Positions 52,622-62,388 of a DNA stretch of 64,000 bases are shown piece after piece (position 1 is the first letter of the stretch; each line of letters begins with the position of its first letter). Both the position numbers and the translations under genes were made by a program. The notes beneath the pieces are model-generated. The model was not told where the DNA came from. It made no database searches and saw only the letters and a program-made list of their open reading frames with translations. This stretch comes from Branchiibius sp. NY16-3462-2. Lineage in GTDB: Bacteria; Actinomycetota; Actinomycetes; Actinomycetales; Dermatophilaceae. Location: NCBI RefSeq assembly GCF_001594145.1, contig NZ_LVCF01000001.1:62001-126000 (forward strand). Reading direction: 5' to 3'.

Positions 52622-53551
52622 ATGACCCACGACGCCGTGCCCGGGCGCATCGTCGTCTCGGGGCTGGGCAAGACCTTCGGTCACTTCGAGGCGGTCAAGG
52701 ATCTGAGCTTCACCGTCGAACCGGGCCGGATCACCGGCTTCCTGGGCCCGAACGGTGCCGGCAAGACGACGACGTTGCGGATGCTGCTCGGCCTGATCCA
52801 TCCGACCCGGGGTACGGCGACCATCGGCGGGGCGCGGTACGTCGACCTGCCCCACCCGACCCAGACCGTCGGCGCGTCGCTGGAGGCGAACTTCCATCCC
52901 GGGCGGACCGGTCGCAACCACCTGCGCGTGCTCGCGGCCGCAGGAGGGATCCCCGACTCCCGGGTCGATGAGATGTTGAACCTGGTCGGGATCCCCGCTG
53001 CCGCGAACAAAGTGGCCGGCGGCTACTCGATGGGGATGCGTCAGCGCCTCGGCCTGGCCGGTGCGATGCTCGGCGACCCGCGGGTGCTCGTCCTCGACGA
53101 ACCCGCCAACGGCCTTGACCCCGAAGGGATCCGGTGGTTGCGGCAGTTCCTGCGGCACCTGGCCGGCGAAGGCCGCACCATCCTGATCTCCAGCCACCTG
53201 CTGTCCGAGGTCGAGCACACGGTCGATGACGTGGTCATCATCGCCAACGGCAAAGCCGTGCGCTCCGGGCCAATGGAGGAGATCCGCGGGGAGCCCAAGG
53301 TGCTGGTGCGTACGCCGAACGCCGGACCCCTCGTCGAAGCGTTGGCTGCCCGTGGGGTCGAGTGTGCGACGGACCCCGACGGCACCATCCACGCGGTGAC
53401 GGGAGATCTGGCTCTGATCGGTGACACTGCTCTGGCAGCGGGAGTGCCCGTGCACGAATTGCGCACGGAGCAGGCCGACCTGGAGGCACTCTTCTTCGAA
53501 CTCACCGAGGCTCCCGAGAACGCCAACCGCAACCTGGGGGCGGCCTCGTGA
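52622..53551 (+). CDS. ABC transporter ATP-binding protein
   Basis: A 309-residue ABC ATPase of the DRA/bacitracin-exporter (CcmA-like) group. Walker A GPNGAGKT is at 42-49, the signature YSMGMRQRLGLA about 138, and Walker B VLVLDEPANGLDP. A C-terminal domain after 215 is typical of the DrrA/BcrA type. The ATG at 52622 has AGAGG about nine bases upstream. It overlaps the permease by 4 bp, so they form a simple two-gene exporter. Substrate unknown. Confidence 0.93.
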   Translation: MTHDAVPGRIVVSGLGKTFGHFEAVKDLSFTVEPGRITGFLGPNGAGKTTTLRMLLGLIHPTRGTATIGGARYVDLPHPTQTVGASLEANFHPGRTGRNHLRVLAAAGGIPDSRVDEMLNLVGIPAAANKVAGGYSMGMRQRLGLAGAMLGDPRVLVLDEPANGLDPEGIRWLRQFLRHLAGEGRTILISSHLLSEVEHTVDDVVIIANGKAVRSGPMEEIRGEPKVLVRTPNAGPLVEALAARGVECATDPDGTIHAVTGDLALIGDTALAAGVPVHELRTEQADLEALFFELTEAPENANRNLGAAS

Positions 53552-54348
53552 ACGCGTTCAAGTCGGAGATCCTGAAGATCTTCACGACCAAGTTGTGGTG
53601 GGGTCTGCTGATCGGCGCGATCATCGTCGCCGGTGGCATCTCCGCACTCTTCGCGGCGCAGATCGGCACCGACACGATGCGCGACAGTGGCACCGCATTG
53701 AGCCAGATCAGCCCCCAGGCGGCCCAGAGCGTCTACTCCGCAGGCTTCCAGGCCTCGTTGCTGCAACTGTTCCCACTGGCGCTCGGCGTGCTGATCGTCA
53801 CGGCCGAGTTCCGCCACAAGACCTGGACCGCAACGGTTCTGGCGACTCCGAAGCGGTGGAAGATCTCCGTCGCGAAGATGGGCGCGGCCGTCGTCGTCGG
53901 GGTTGTCTACGGCATCGTGTGCGACGTTTCCGCGGTGATCGGCGGTGGCCTGGTGATGAAGCTGGCCAAGAACGGTTCGTTCTACCTCGACTCCGGCGAC
54001 GTGTGGCAGACGCTGGCGCTGATGCTGCTGGTCTTCGTGATCTGGGTGCTGCTGGGAATGGGTTTCGGGCTGCTGTTGCGCAACCAGATCGCGGCCGTGT
54101 TCGTCGCGATCGGCCTGGCCTTCATCGGCGACCTCCTCTTCAACGTGATCTTCCGGCTCCTGCACTGGGAGGGGGCGGCGGCCTACCTGCCGTCGTCATT
54201 GACCAGCGCCACGCTGAACCCGCAACTGGCTGACGTGCCCCATGAGCATTACTTGTCCTGGTGGGCCGCAGCCATCGTGTTGACCGCCTACGGATTGGGG
54301 TTGGCTGTGATCGGTTCGATCATCAACCAGCGTAAAGATGTCCTCTAA
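53548..54348 (+). CDS. ABC transporter permease (ABC-2 type)
   Basis: A 266-residue membrane protein with six predicted helices, beginning KSEILKIFTTKLWWGLLIGA, typical of ABC-2 permeases that pair with DrrA/BcrA ATPases. The ATPase gene overlaps its start by 4 bp. The downstream CYTH-CHAD gene starts inside its last codons (11-bp overlap), which implies cotranscription but not necessarily shared function. Confidence 0.9.
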   Translation: MNAFKSEILKIFTTKLWWGLLIGAIIVAGGISALFAAQIGTDTMRDSGTALSQISPQAAQSVYSAGFQASLLQLFPLALGVLIVTAEFRHKTWTATVLATPKRWKISVAKMGAAVVVGVVYGIVCDVSAVIGGGLVMKLAKNGSFYLDSGDVWQTLALMLLVFVIWVLLGMGFGLLLRNQIAAVFVAIGLAFIGDLLFNVIFRLLHWEGAAAYLPSSLTSATLNPQLADVPHEHYLSWWAAAIVLTAYGLGLAVIGSIINQRKDVL

Positions 54349-55774
54349 AGCGAAGCTGACGAAGCTCACCGAGATCGAACGCAAGTTCTCGGTACCTTCG
54401 CCAAGCGCCGAACCGTCCTTCGACGGCCTGACCGGTATCGCGCGGGCCGACCGCGACGAACCGGTCACGATGGAGGCCACCTACTACGACACCGCGGACC
54501 TCGATCTGCTGCAACACCGGATCACGTTGCGCCGCAGGGTCGGTGGCTCCGACGAGGCGTGGCACCTGAAACTGCCGCAGGCGGCGGGATCTCGTTCGGA
54601 GGTGCACGCCCCACTCAGCGACGACCTGCCTGCGGAGTTGCGATCACTGGTCGCAGCCATCGTGCGCGACCGCGAACTGACGCCGTTGGCAACGTTGCAT
54701 ACGAGCAGGACGGTGACGCACATCGTCAGCGACGAGGGCGCCATCGTTGCTGAGTTCGCCGACGACGAGGTGGTCGGCGTCGACCTGCGCACCGCACCCG
54801 ATGCCGAAATCATCTGGCACGAGTGGGAAGTCGAGCTCATCGGCACGACCGACCAGGATCTGCTGGAGCGGCTGTGCCGACGCCTGACCGACGCCGGAGC
54901 GCAACCGTCCACCTACCCGGCCAAGCTGGTGCACGTCGTGGGCTCGCCACCGGACCGATCGACGTACGCCGATCCAACGGTTGAGGCCCTCGCCCGGCTG
55001 ACCGACGATCTGGTCGAGCGGGACCGTTGGGTACGCGAGAACCGGCCGGACGGCGTACATCAGATGCGGGTGACCAGCAGACGGATACGCTCCCTGTTGC
55101 GCAGCCACCCGGCGCTGCTTGAACTGCCCGGCGGGGAGCACCTGGAGAGCGAATTACGTGAGTTGGCAGCCACTCTCGGGGTGGCCAGGGACGCGGAGGT
55201 GCTCGCGAAGCGGTACCAGCAGGCCCTTGCGGCGCTGCCGCCGGAGTTGATCCGCGGTCGGGCAAGCGAACGGCTGGTGGCGAATTCGAAGGCCGCGTAC
55301 ACGCGCGGTCTGCGCCGCGCGGTGCGCGCCCTGGACAGCGAGCGCTACTTCCAGCTGCTCGACGGACTGGACGCGTTGGCTGGAGCAGCGGCCGACGGGG
55401 ACTTCAGCGCGGCGGCATCGGTCGCGCACGCCCGACACAAGCTGCGCAAGGCCGCGAAGAAGGCCCGCAAGGAACCGTCTGACGTGCATTTCCACTCAGT
55501 GCGCAAGAAGGCCAAGCAGTTGCGGTACGTCGCGGAGGCCGCAGGCAGACCCACATTGGCCAAGCGCGCCAAGGCAATTCAGACGTTGCTCGGCGATCAT
55601 CAGGACAGTGTCGTCAGCCGGGCGCACCTGTTGGAGACGGCGGACAAGGCCGCAGCGGCCGGTGAGGACACCTTCACCTACGGCCTGCTCTGGCAGCGGG
55701 ACGCGCAGGAGGCCGAGGATCTGGAGCAGCAACTGCCGCACGCGTTGCGCCGGCTCAACAAGGTGGGTCGCTGA
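54338..55774 (+). CDS. CYTH and CHAD domain protein (polyphosphate-related)
   Basis: A 478-residue protein. N-terminal CYTH (triphosphate tunnel metalloenzyme) domain with the ExExK motif in LTEIERKFSV at about 9-14 and further charged tunnel strands (EATYYDTADLDLL, RITLRRRVGG, EWEVELI). C-terminal CHAD domain from about 225: VHQMRVTSRRIRSLL, HARHKLRKAAKKARK and HFHSVRKKAKQLRY, with conserved His and basic residues that bind polyphosphate. It probably hydrolyses tripolyphosphate or acts on polyP. It overlaps the permease gene by 11 bp. Confidence 0.93.
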   Translation: MSSKAKLTKLTEIERKFSVPSPSAEPSFDGLTGIARADRDEPVTMEATYYDTADLDLLQHRITLRRRVGGSDEAWHLKLPQAAGSRSEVHAPLSDDLPAELRSLVAAIVRDRELTPLATLHTSRTVTHIVSDEGAIVAEFADDEVVGVDLRTAPDAEIIWHEWEVELIGTTDQDLLERLCRRLTDAGAQPSTYPAKLVHVVGSPPDRSTYADPTVEALARLTDDLVERDRWVRENRPDGVHQMRVTSRRIRSLLRSHPALLELPGGEHLESELRELAATLGVARDAEVLAKRYQQALAALPPELIRGRASERLVANSKAAYTRGLRRAVRALDSERYFQLLDGLDALAGAAADGDFSAAASVAHARHKLRKAAKKARKEPSDVHFHSVRKKAKQLRYVAEAAGRPTLAKRAKAIQTLLGDHQDSVVSRAHLLETADKAAAAGEDTFTYGLLWQRDAQEAEDLEQQLPHALRRLNKVGR

Positions 55775-55786
55775 GTCCCACCCGGA

Positions 55787-57142
55787 TCACGACAGGACGC
55801 CGAGGCGGGTCATCTCCTGCTGGAACCCGGTGATGACCGTGCGCAACTCCTCCAACGGTTGCGGCCACAGCTGCGCCGCCTCCCGAGCCGCTTCCTCCAC
55901 GTCGCCGTCGGTGTCATCCAGCAACGTCAGGATCGCCAGGCCGACGCTGTTCAACCGCATCGGGGCGGACGACCCTGTGCCACTCAGCCGCAGCACGAAC
56001 GCCTCATCACCTACGGACTGCGCAGCCGGGGGTTCGTACACCGCCCACCGTTGTCCGCCGGGGGCGAAGTCCGGGGGCGGCGGCCCCTCGGATCTCGATG
56101 GCGTGCTGGTCAATGACCCTGCCGGCACGGGGGCCGGCGGCGCTGCCGGAGCTACGTCGACGGTGGGCGCGGGCACCGTCATGGTGCCGGTTGCACCGGA
56201 GCCGTCGATCGGCGTACGCCGCCGTGATGCCCAGCGGGTGCGCACGATGTTGCGGGCCGCGGGCGGCACCCAGGCGGCAGCCCTGATCAACCGCTGGGCG
56301 TAGGCCTTGACGGTCGGCCACGTTGCGTCCGCGACCTGGGGGTAGTCGATCAGCAGGTCGTCCCGCGCCGGCAGGACCGCGCGATAGATCACCCGCAAGC
56401 GGTCGGTCCCCCGGGCCTCCGCGATGGCCACCAGCCAGCCCTCGGTGTTGGTTGGTCCCGAGCTGAGCTTCCAACGCACGAACTGGGCGGACGGCTGCTC
56501 AGGAACCTCGATCTGCCACCCGATCGGATTGAGGACGTCGGCGACCACTTCAGAGGCTCGCGTGCGACGGATCAGGTCCTGCACCGCGGCACGCTCAGTG
56601 TCCGACATGGCGCCGAACCGCAGCCTCGAGTTGGTCACCTCCTCAGCGTTCTTGTAGAGGGTCGGAGAGCGAAGACCATGGAGGAGAACGATCAGCGCGT
56701 GCGCCGGATAGTCCGGTGCCCACAGCCCGACGCCGGCGATCTCGTGGCGTTCCCGGTGCTGCCACAGCGCCTCGAACACCACGTCCGGGTCGGCGAAGAA
56801 TCCCGGGAAACTCGTGTGGACGTCGATATCGCAGGGCCACTCCGGGTGCAGCAACGTCGTGGAGTGAGTCACGAATCGGGCGTGCGCGGCGGACTCGGGG
56901 CGCAGACGCCAACCACGGGCCGCGAGGGCATCGATCAGCTCCGGAGCACGATCCGGCGAGCACAGGACGTCCACGTCGCCGGGCACGTAGTCCTCATCAC
57001 GCAGACCCTGCTGGACCGCCGCAACACCCTTGATGAGCAGGGCAGGAAGGTGGAGTTGCTCCGCGACGTCAGCCACGAGGGCATGCCCCAGGGCCACCGC
57101 TGCCGCGAGAGGCAGAGTCGTCGTCGTCGTCAAGCAGGTCAC
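55787..57142 (-). CDS. Nucleotidyltransferase-family (NTP_transf_5-like) protein fused to a PqqD/RRE-like domain
   Basis: A 451-residue protein. Residues about 10-280 match the NTP_transf_5 type: LLIKGVAAVQQGL then YVPGDVDVLC (the D-x-D active-site motif) and CDIDVHTSFPG. A Pro/Ala/Thr-rich linker (about 310-370) leads to a terminal 70-residue domain that resembles PqqD, the RiPP recognition element fold (MRLNSVGLAILTLL, then VITGFQQEMTRLGVLS). Such pairs occur near surface-polysaccharide genes and RiPP-like loci. No precursor peptide or maturase is visible here. GTG start with no strong ribosome site. Confidence 0.7.
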   Translation of the reverse strand: MTCLTTTTTLPLAAAVALGHALVADVAEQLHLPALLIKGVAAVQQGLRDEDYVPGDVDVLCSPDRAPELIDALAARGWRLRPESAAHARFVTHSTTLLHPEWPCDIDVHTSFPGFFADPDVVFEALWQHRERHEIAGVGLWAPDYPAHALIVLLHGLRSPTLYKNAEEVTNSRLRFGAMSDTERAAVQDLIRRTRASEVVADVLNPIGWQIEVPEQPSAQFVRWKLSSGPTNTEGWLVAIAEARGTDRLRVIYRAVLPARDDLLIDYPQVADATWPTVKAYAQRLIRAAAWVPPAARNIVRTRWASRRRTPIDGSGATGTMTVPAPTVDVAPAAPPAPVPAGSLTSTPSRSEGPPPPDFAPGGQRWAVYEPPAAQSVGDEAFVLRLSGTGSSAPMRLNSVGLAILTLLDDTDGDVEEAAREAAQLWPQPLEELRTVITGFQQEMTRLGVLS

Positions 57143-57286
57143 CTCGGGATAACGGGCCGCAGAAACCCCGGAATCGCGGCGTCGCCGATAACCGGGTCAG
57201 GCTAACAGCGTGGGGTTGCGCACGGTGGTTGTCCGCGCAATGGACGGATGGAACACCGTGACACCACTCGCGCGTTGCGTCTATAG

Positions 57287-57332
57287 CACACCGGACGCGG
57301 TGTGTGACCCTTCGGCGCCCAGCCGCTAGGGT
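57287..57332 (+). promoter_or_regulatory. kgd promoter with overlapping palindrome
   Basis: A candidate -35 (TGTGAC, 57303-57308) and -10 (TAGGGT, 57327-57332) with an 18-bp spacer lie about 60 bp before the kgd start. A palindrome CACACCG-GACG-CGGTGTG (57287-57304) has perfect 7-bp arms and touches the -35. It could be an operator for a TCA-cycle regulator. No leader gene is present in the 253 bp between this gene and the divergent nucleotidyltransferase gene. Confidence 0.45.
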
Positions 57333-57395
57333 AGATCAGGCAGTTGTCGGGCTTGGACCCCGCACGAAATCACATGATGGAAGAGGCGCATTCGC

Positions 57396-60300
57396 GTGTC
57401 ATCACAGTCCTCTGACCCCCTCGCCGCGTTCGCAGGCAACGAGTGGCTGGTCGATGAGCTGTACGAGCAGTACAAAGAAGACAAGAACTCCGTCGACAAG
57501 GCGTGGTGGGGATTCTTTGCCGACTACACCCCCGGCGCCGGCAAGACCAACGGACACGTGACCGCGAACGGAAACACCAACGGTCACGCCGCCACCAACG
57601 GGTCTGCCCCGACTGCCGGTAAGGCTCCCACTGCCGATAGGGCTCCCGCTGCCGGCAAGGCCACTACTTCCGCTCAGGCGCCGGCCGCCACGGCACCGGC
57701 CCCCAAGCCCGTGGAAGTCGCCGAGAAGACCACCCCCGATGAGGACCTGGACCGTTCGGTCCAACCGGTCGACGGCACCGAGGACGACCCCCGCGAGACC
57801 GAGACGCGCGCCGACTCGACGGCGATCCAGGTGCTGGATCCCTCCGAAGCCGAGATCAGCACCGAGCTTCCGGTGGCCCGCGACGGCATCGCCTCCCCCG
57901 AGGAGGTCGAGCCGGCCGCCGACGAGCGGGTGCCGCTGCGTGGTGTGGCCGCCCGCATCGTGACCAACATGGAGGCCAGCCTCGAGGTCCCGACCGCCAC
58001 CAGCGTGCGCGCCGTGCCCGCGAAGCTGCTGATCGACAACCGGATCGTGATCAACAACCACCTGTCGCGCAGCCGCGGCGGCAAGGTGTCCTTCACCCAC
58101 CTGATCGGCTACGCCATCGTCAAGGCCCTCAAGGTCGTGCCGGACATGAACTCCGCGCTCGGCGAGGACGAGAAGGGCAAGCCGGTCCTGGTCAAGCCGG
58201 GGCACGTCAACTTCGGCCTGGCCATCGACCTGGCCAAGGAAGATGGTTCCCGGACCCTCGTCGTACCCAACATCAAGGGTGCGGACGAGATGGACTTCGC
58301 CCAGTTCTGGGCGTCCTACGAGGCGATGGTCCGGCGCGCGCGGGACAACAAGCTGACCCTCGAGGACTACGCGGGCACCACCATTTCCCTGACCAACCCC
58401 GGCGGCATCGGCACCGTGCACTCGGTGCCCCGCCTCATGAAGGGTGCCGGCGCCATCATCGGCGTCGGTGCGCTGGAGTACCCGGCCGAGTGGGCGGGCG
58501 CCTCCGCCAACACGCTGAACAAGAACGGTGTCAGCAAGATCATGACGCTGACCTCCACGTACGACCACCGGATCATCCAGGGCGCGGTGTCCGGAGAGTT
58601 CCTGCGGGTCGTCAACGAGTTGCTGCTCGGCGCCGAGGACTTCTACGACGAGATCTTCGCCGCGTTGAAGATCCCTTACGAGCCCGTGCGGTGGGTCCGG
58701 GACATCGACACCAGCCACGACGACGACATCTCCAAGGTCGCGCGTGTGCAGGAGGTCATCCACGCCTACCGGGTGCGCGGTCACCTGATGGCCGACACCG
58801 ACCCGCTGGAGTACAAGCAGCGTCGGCACCCCGACCTGGACATCACCCAGCACGGTCTGACCCTGTGGGACCTGGACCGCGCCTTCCCGACCGGCGGTTT
58901 CGGCGGCAAGCCGTTCCTGAAGCTGCGTGAAATCCTGGGCATCCTGCGCGACGCCTACTGCCGCAGCGTCGGCATCGAGTACATGCACATCCAGGACCCC
59001 GAGCAGCGGGCGTGGATCCAGGCCAAGGTCGAGCGCGGCTACCAGAAGCAGTCGCCCGATGAGCAGTTGCGGATCCTGCGCAAGCTGAACGCCGCGGAAG
59101 CGTTCGAGACCTTCCTGCAGACCAAGTACGTCGGCCAGAAGCGGTTCTCCCTCGAGGGTGGCGAGACCGCCATCGCCCTGTTGGACCGGGTGTTGTCGGC
59201 TGCGGCCGACGACGGCATGGACGAGGTGTGCATCGGCATGCCGCACCGTGGCCGCCTGAACGTACTGGCCAACATCGCCGGCAAGTCCTACAAGCAGATC
59301 TTCCAGGAGTTCGACGGCACCCAGGACCCCAAGTCGGTCCAGGGATCCGGCGACGTGAAGTACCACCTGGGCACCGAAGGCGAGTTCGTCTCCGACGCCG
59401 GCAGCAAGACCAAGGTCTACCTGGCGGCCAACCCCTCGCACCTGGAGGCGGTCAACCCCGTCCTGGAGGGCATCGCCCGCGCCAAGCAGGACCGGATCAA
59501 CCTGGCCGGTACGGCGTTCACCGTGCTGCCGGTGTTGATGCACGGTGACGCGGCGTTCGCCGGCCAGGGTGTGGTCGCCGAGACGCTGAACCTGTCGCAG
59601 CTGCGCGGGTACCGCACCGGCGGGACGATCCACATCATCGTCAACAACCAGGTCGGCTTCACCACGGCGCCCAGCCAGTCGCGGTCCTCGACGTACTCCA
59701 GTGACGTGGCCCGGATGATCCAGGCGCCGATCTTCCACGTGAACGGCGATGACCCCGAGGCCTGTGTGTCGGTGGCCGAGCTCGCCTTCGAGTTCCGCCA
59801 GAAGTTCCACAAGGACGTCGTCATCGACATGGTGTGCTACCGCCGCCGTGGGCACAACGAGGGCGACGACCCCTCGATGACCCAGCCGATGATGTACGAG
59901 TTGATCGAGGCCAAGCGCAGCGTGCGCAAGCTCTACACCGAAGCGCTTGTTGGTCGTGGCGACATCACCAAGGACGAGGCCGACGAGGCGCTGCGCGACT
60001 ACCAGCAGCAGCTGGAGCGCGTCTTCGCCGAGACCAAGGCGGCCAAGGCGGAGCTCGCCGCGGCCCCGTCGGACAGCTCCCAGTCCACCGACGCCGCGGG
60101 CCACGGCGGCCTGGAACGGCCTCGTGCCCAGGAGGAGGACGACGCCCGCGCGGACCAGAGCGGTCAGTCCACCGCGATCAGCATCGAGGCCCTGAAGAAG
60201 CTCGGTGACACCTGGGTCAATCCGCCCGAGGGATTCACCGTCCACCCGAAGCTGCAGAAGCTGATGGAGCGTCGCTCGGCGATGGTCTCCCAGGGCGGAA

Positions 60301-61334
60301 TCGACTGGGCCATGGGCGAACTCATGGCTCTGGGCTCCCTGCTGATGGATGGCACCCCCGTCCGGTTGGCCGGCCAGGACAGCCGCCGCGGCACCTTCGT
60401 GCAGCGGCACGCGGTCCTGATCGACCATGAGAACGGCAACGAGTGGACCCCGCTGCGCTATCTGACCGACGACCAGGCGTGGCTGTGGATCTACGACTCA
60501 CTCCTGAGTGAGTACGCCGCCATGGGCTTCGAGTACGGCTACTCCGTGGAGCGTCCGGATGCACTGGTACTGTGGGAGGCCCAGTTCGGTGACTTCGCCA
60601 ACGGCGCCCAGTCCATCGTGGATGAGTTCATCTCCTCCTCGGAGCAGAAGTGGGCGCAGCGCTCCTCGGTGGTGCTGCTCCTCCCCCACGGCTATGAGGG
60701 TCAGGGACCGGACCACAGTTCGGCTCGTATCGAGCGCTACCTGCAGATGTTCGCCGAGAACAACATGACGATCGCGCACCCGAGCACCCCCGCGTCGTAC
60801 TTCCACCTGCTGCGTCGTCAGGCCTACGCCCGACCGCGCAAGCCGCTGATCGTCTTCACCCCGAAGCAACTTCTGCGGCTCAAGGCAGCGACCTCCAACC
60901 CGGAAGACTTCACCAAGGGCCGTTTCAACCCGGTGCTGGTCGACCAGCAGAAGCTGGATGCCGGCAAGGTCACCCGCGTGTTGATGGCTTCGAGCCGGAT
61001 CGTCTACGACCTGGAGGCCGAGCGGGAGAAGCGGGGCGACGACACCACCGCGATCATCCGTCTGGAGCAGTTGGCCCCGATCCCGGCCAAGGAGATCGCC
61101 GCGGCGTTGCAGCAGTACCCGCACGCCGAGGTCGTCTGGGTGCAGGACGAGCCGAAGAACCAGGGTGCCTGGCCGTTCCTGGCGCTGAACCTGCCCGAGC
61201 AGTTGGAGCCGCTGGGCGAGTCCCGGCCGATCCGGGTCGTTTCCCGCCCGGCCGCCGCCTCACCGGCGACCGGTTCGGGCAAGAAGCACCAGGCCCAGCT
61301 GGCCGAGCTGCTCAAGCAGTCGTTCGACCGTTAA
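57396..61334 (+). CDS. kgd: Multifunctional 2-oxoglutarate decarboxylase/dehydrogenase E1-E2 (Kgd/OdhA)
   Basis: A 1312-residue single-chain protein unique to Actinobacteria, joining E2-type succinyltransferase and E1 TPP-dependent decarboxylase of 2-oxoglutarate. N-terminal segment WLVDELYEQYKEDKNSVDKA, then an Ala/Pro/Thr-rich linker (about 45-170), an E2 catalytic domain ending TYDHRIIQGAVSGEF (H-x3-D), and E1 from about 430 with GMPHRGRLNVLANIAGK, GDDPEACV and CYRRRGHNEGDDPS. There is no lipoyl domain; it uses lipoyl groups of the pyruvate complex. GTG start with GGAAGAGG upstream. OdhI-type control is expected via the FHA protein, not seen here. Confidence 0.98.
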   Translation: MSSQSSDPLAAFAGNEWLVDELYEQYKEDKNSVDKAWWGFFADYTPGAGKTNGHVTANGNTNGHAATNGSAPTAGKAPTADRAPAAGKATTSAQAPAATAPAPKPVEVAEKTTPDEDLDRSVQPVDGTEDDPRETETRADSTAIQVLDPSEAEISTELPVARDGIASPEEVEPAADERVPLRGVAARIVTNMEASLEVPTATSVRAVPAKLLIDNRIVINNHLSRSRGGKVSFTHLIGYAIVKALKVVPDMNSALGEDEKGKPVLVKPGHVNFGLAIDLAKEDGSRTLVVPNIKGADEMDFAQFWASYEAMVRRARDNKLTLEDYAGTTISLTNPGGIGTVHSVPRLMKGAGAIIGVGALEYPAEWAGASANTLNKNGVSKIMTLTSTYDHRIIQGAVSGEFLRVVNELLLGAEDFYDEIFAALKIPYEPVRWVRDIDTSHDDDISKVARVQEVIHAYRVRGHLMADTDPLEYKQRRHPDLDITQHGLTLWDLDRAFPTGGFGGKPFLKLREILGILRDAYCRSVGIEYMHIQDPEQRAWIQAKVERGYQKQSPDEQLRILRKLNAAEAFETFLQTKYVGQKRFSLEGGETAIALLDRVLSAAADDGMDEVCIGMPHRGRLNVLANIAGKSYKQIFQEFDGTQDPKSVQGSGDVKYHLGTEGEFVSDAGSKTKVYLAANPSHLEAVNPVLEGIARAKQDRINLAGTAFTVLPVLMHGDAAFAGQGVVAETLNLSQLRGYRTGGTIHIIVNNQVGFTTAPSQSRSSTYSSDVARMIQAPIFHVNGDDPEACVSVAELAFEFRQKFHKDVVIDMVCYRRRGHNEGDDPSMTQPMMYELIEAKRSVRKLYTEALVGRGDITKDEADEALRDYQQQLERVFAETKAAKAELAAAPSDSSQSTDAAGHGGLERPRAQEEDDARADQSGQSTAISIEALKKLGDTWVNPPEGFTVHPKLQKLMERRSAMVSQGGIDWAMGELMALGSLLMDGTPVRLAGQDSRRGTFVQRHAVLIDHENGNEWTPLRYLTDDQAWLWIYDSLLSEYAAMGFEYGYSVERPDALVLWEAQFGDFANGAQSIVDEFISSSEQKWAQRSSVVLLLPHGYEGQGPDHSSARIERYLQMFAENNMTIAHPSTPASYFHLLRRQAYARPRKPLIVFTPKQLLRLKAATSNPEDFTKGRFNPVLVDQQKLDAGKVTRVLMASSRIVYDLEAEREKRGDDTTAIIRLEQLAPIPAKEIAAALQQYPHAEVVWVQDEPKNQGAWPFLALNLPEQLEPLGESRPIRVVSRPAAASPATGSGKKHQAQLAELLKQSFDR

Positions 61335-61383
61335 TCCTCCTGTACGGCGATCTCGGACTATTCAATGCCAAAGGATTGACGCT

Positions 61384-62388
61384 GTGGAGCCCGAGAATGG
61401 GATGCAACCGACGACTGTGCACGAGGAGCCAGAGGCACGGGCGGTTCCCAGCTCAGAGACGAGCCACTTAGTAGTCGCGGTGCCAACGCTCCACCGGCTC
61501 GATCTATTGGCCCGCGCCCTTGCCGGGGTGGAAGCTGCGCGATCCCGTTTGACCGCGGAGCGTCCAGACCTTAGCTCGGAGGTGCTCGTTGTCGACAACG
61601 ACCCTGCGGGGAGTGCGGCACCGGTTGCGAGCCAGTATGGGGCCAAACACGTCGTTGAGTCCCGGCCCGGGCTGGCGGCCGTCCGGAACCGGGCCCTGGA
61701 TGAGGCGGCGGCGGCCCGGCTACTCGTGTTCTTGGACGACGACGAGGCCCCAGACGAAGAATGGCTGACTGCACTTACTGACACCTGGCGCTCCTTTGGC
61801 GCCCAGGCGGTCGCAGGGAAGGTGGAAACCGACCTAAGCGACCGCGACGCAGACGCCTGGGTGCAGGCTGTGTACGAGCGGCCCCGCCGTGAGGACGGCC
61901 AACTGATGCCCACTGCTGCAACCAACAACCTGCTGTTGGACCTGGATTTTGTCCGTCGTGTCGGACTGCGGTTCGACTACCGCTTCGGGTTTTCCGGCGG
62001 CGAAGACTCGTTCTTCACGGCTCAACTCGTGCAGGCGGGCGGTGAGATCCGTTGGGCAGAAGCAGCCCGAGTGGTCGAGAGCGTTAGTGGTGAACGTCTG
62101 ACGCGAAAGTGGCTCCTGCGGCGCAGCGTTCGCGCCTGGGCCACTCAGCTCCGGGTCGAGGAGGGGCTCCGAGGCTCTGGGCGCAACCAGCGCCTTCTGG
62201 CCGGTGGGCAATTGGCAGGGCAAAGCTTGCTCCGGCTCGGCGGCGGGGCCACTTTGTGGTCAGTGGCGGTGCTACGTCGTGATGGTCACCGTCAGGGGCT
62301 GTCGGCCCGCACGATGGCACGAGGGGTCGGCGGCCTCCTTGCGCTGACCCAGTTCGAAGACGATGAATACCGCGGCCGGCACGGCTAA
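61384..62388 (+). CDS. Family 2 glycosyltransferase
   Basis: A 334-residue GT-A fold enzyme. After a 25-residue polar N-terminus come VVAVPTLHRLDLLARAL, VLVVDNDPAG, the DDD metal site in VFLDDDEAPDEEWL, and SGGEDSFFTAQL, the typical acceptor/catalytic loop. A C-terminal helical part may touch the membrane. It transfers a sugar to a surface glycan or lipid; specificity unknown. GTG start with AAAGGA nine bases upstream. It converges on the next gene with a 4-bp overlap. Its sequence is less GC-biased than kgd. Confidence 0.88.
   Translation: MEPENGMQPTTVHEEPEARAVPSSETSHLVVAVPTLHRLDLLARALAGVEAARSRLTAERPDLSSEVLVVDNDPAGSAAPVASQYGAKHVVESRPGLAAVRNRALDEAAAARLLVFLDDDEAPDEEWLTALTDTWRSFGAQAVAGKVETDLSDRDADAWVQAVYERPRREDGQLMPTAATNNLLLDLDFVRRVGLRFDYRFGFSGGEDSFFTAQLVQAGGEIRWAEAARVVESVSGERLTRKWLLRRSVRAWATQLRVEEGLRGSGRNQRLLAGGQLAGQSLLRLGGGATLWSVAVLRRDGHRQGLSARTMARGVGGLLALTQFEDDEYRGRHG

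Noticed and set aside
57402..60428. A minus-strand open frame of about 1000 codons opposite kgd
   Set aside because: It mirrors kgd codon by codon (GC-rich third positions keep the opposite frame free of stops), has a Val/Leu/Gly/Asp/His-biased composition and no domain. Similar mirror frames occur opposite atpD-atpG, kdpA, kdpB and kdpD.
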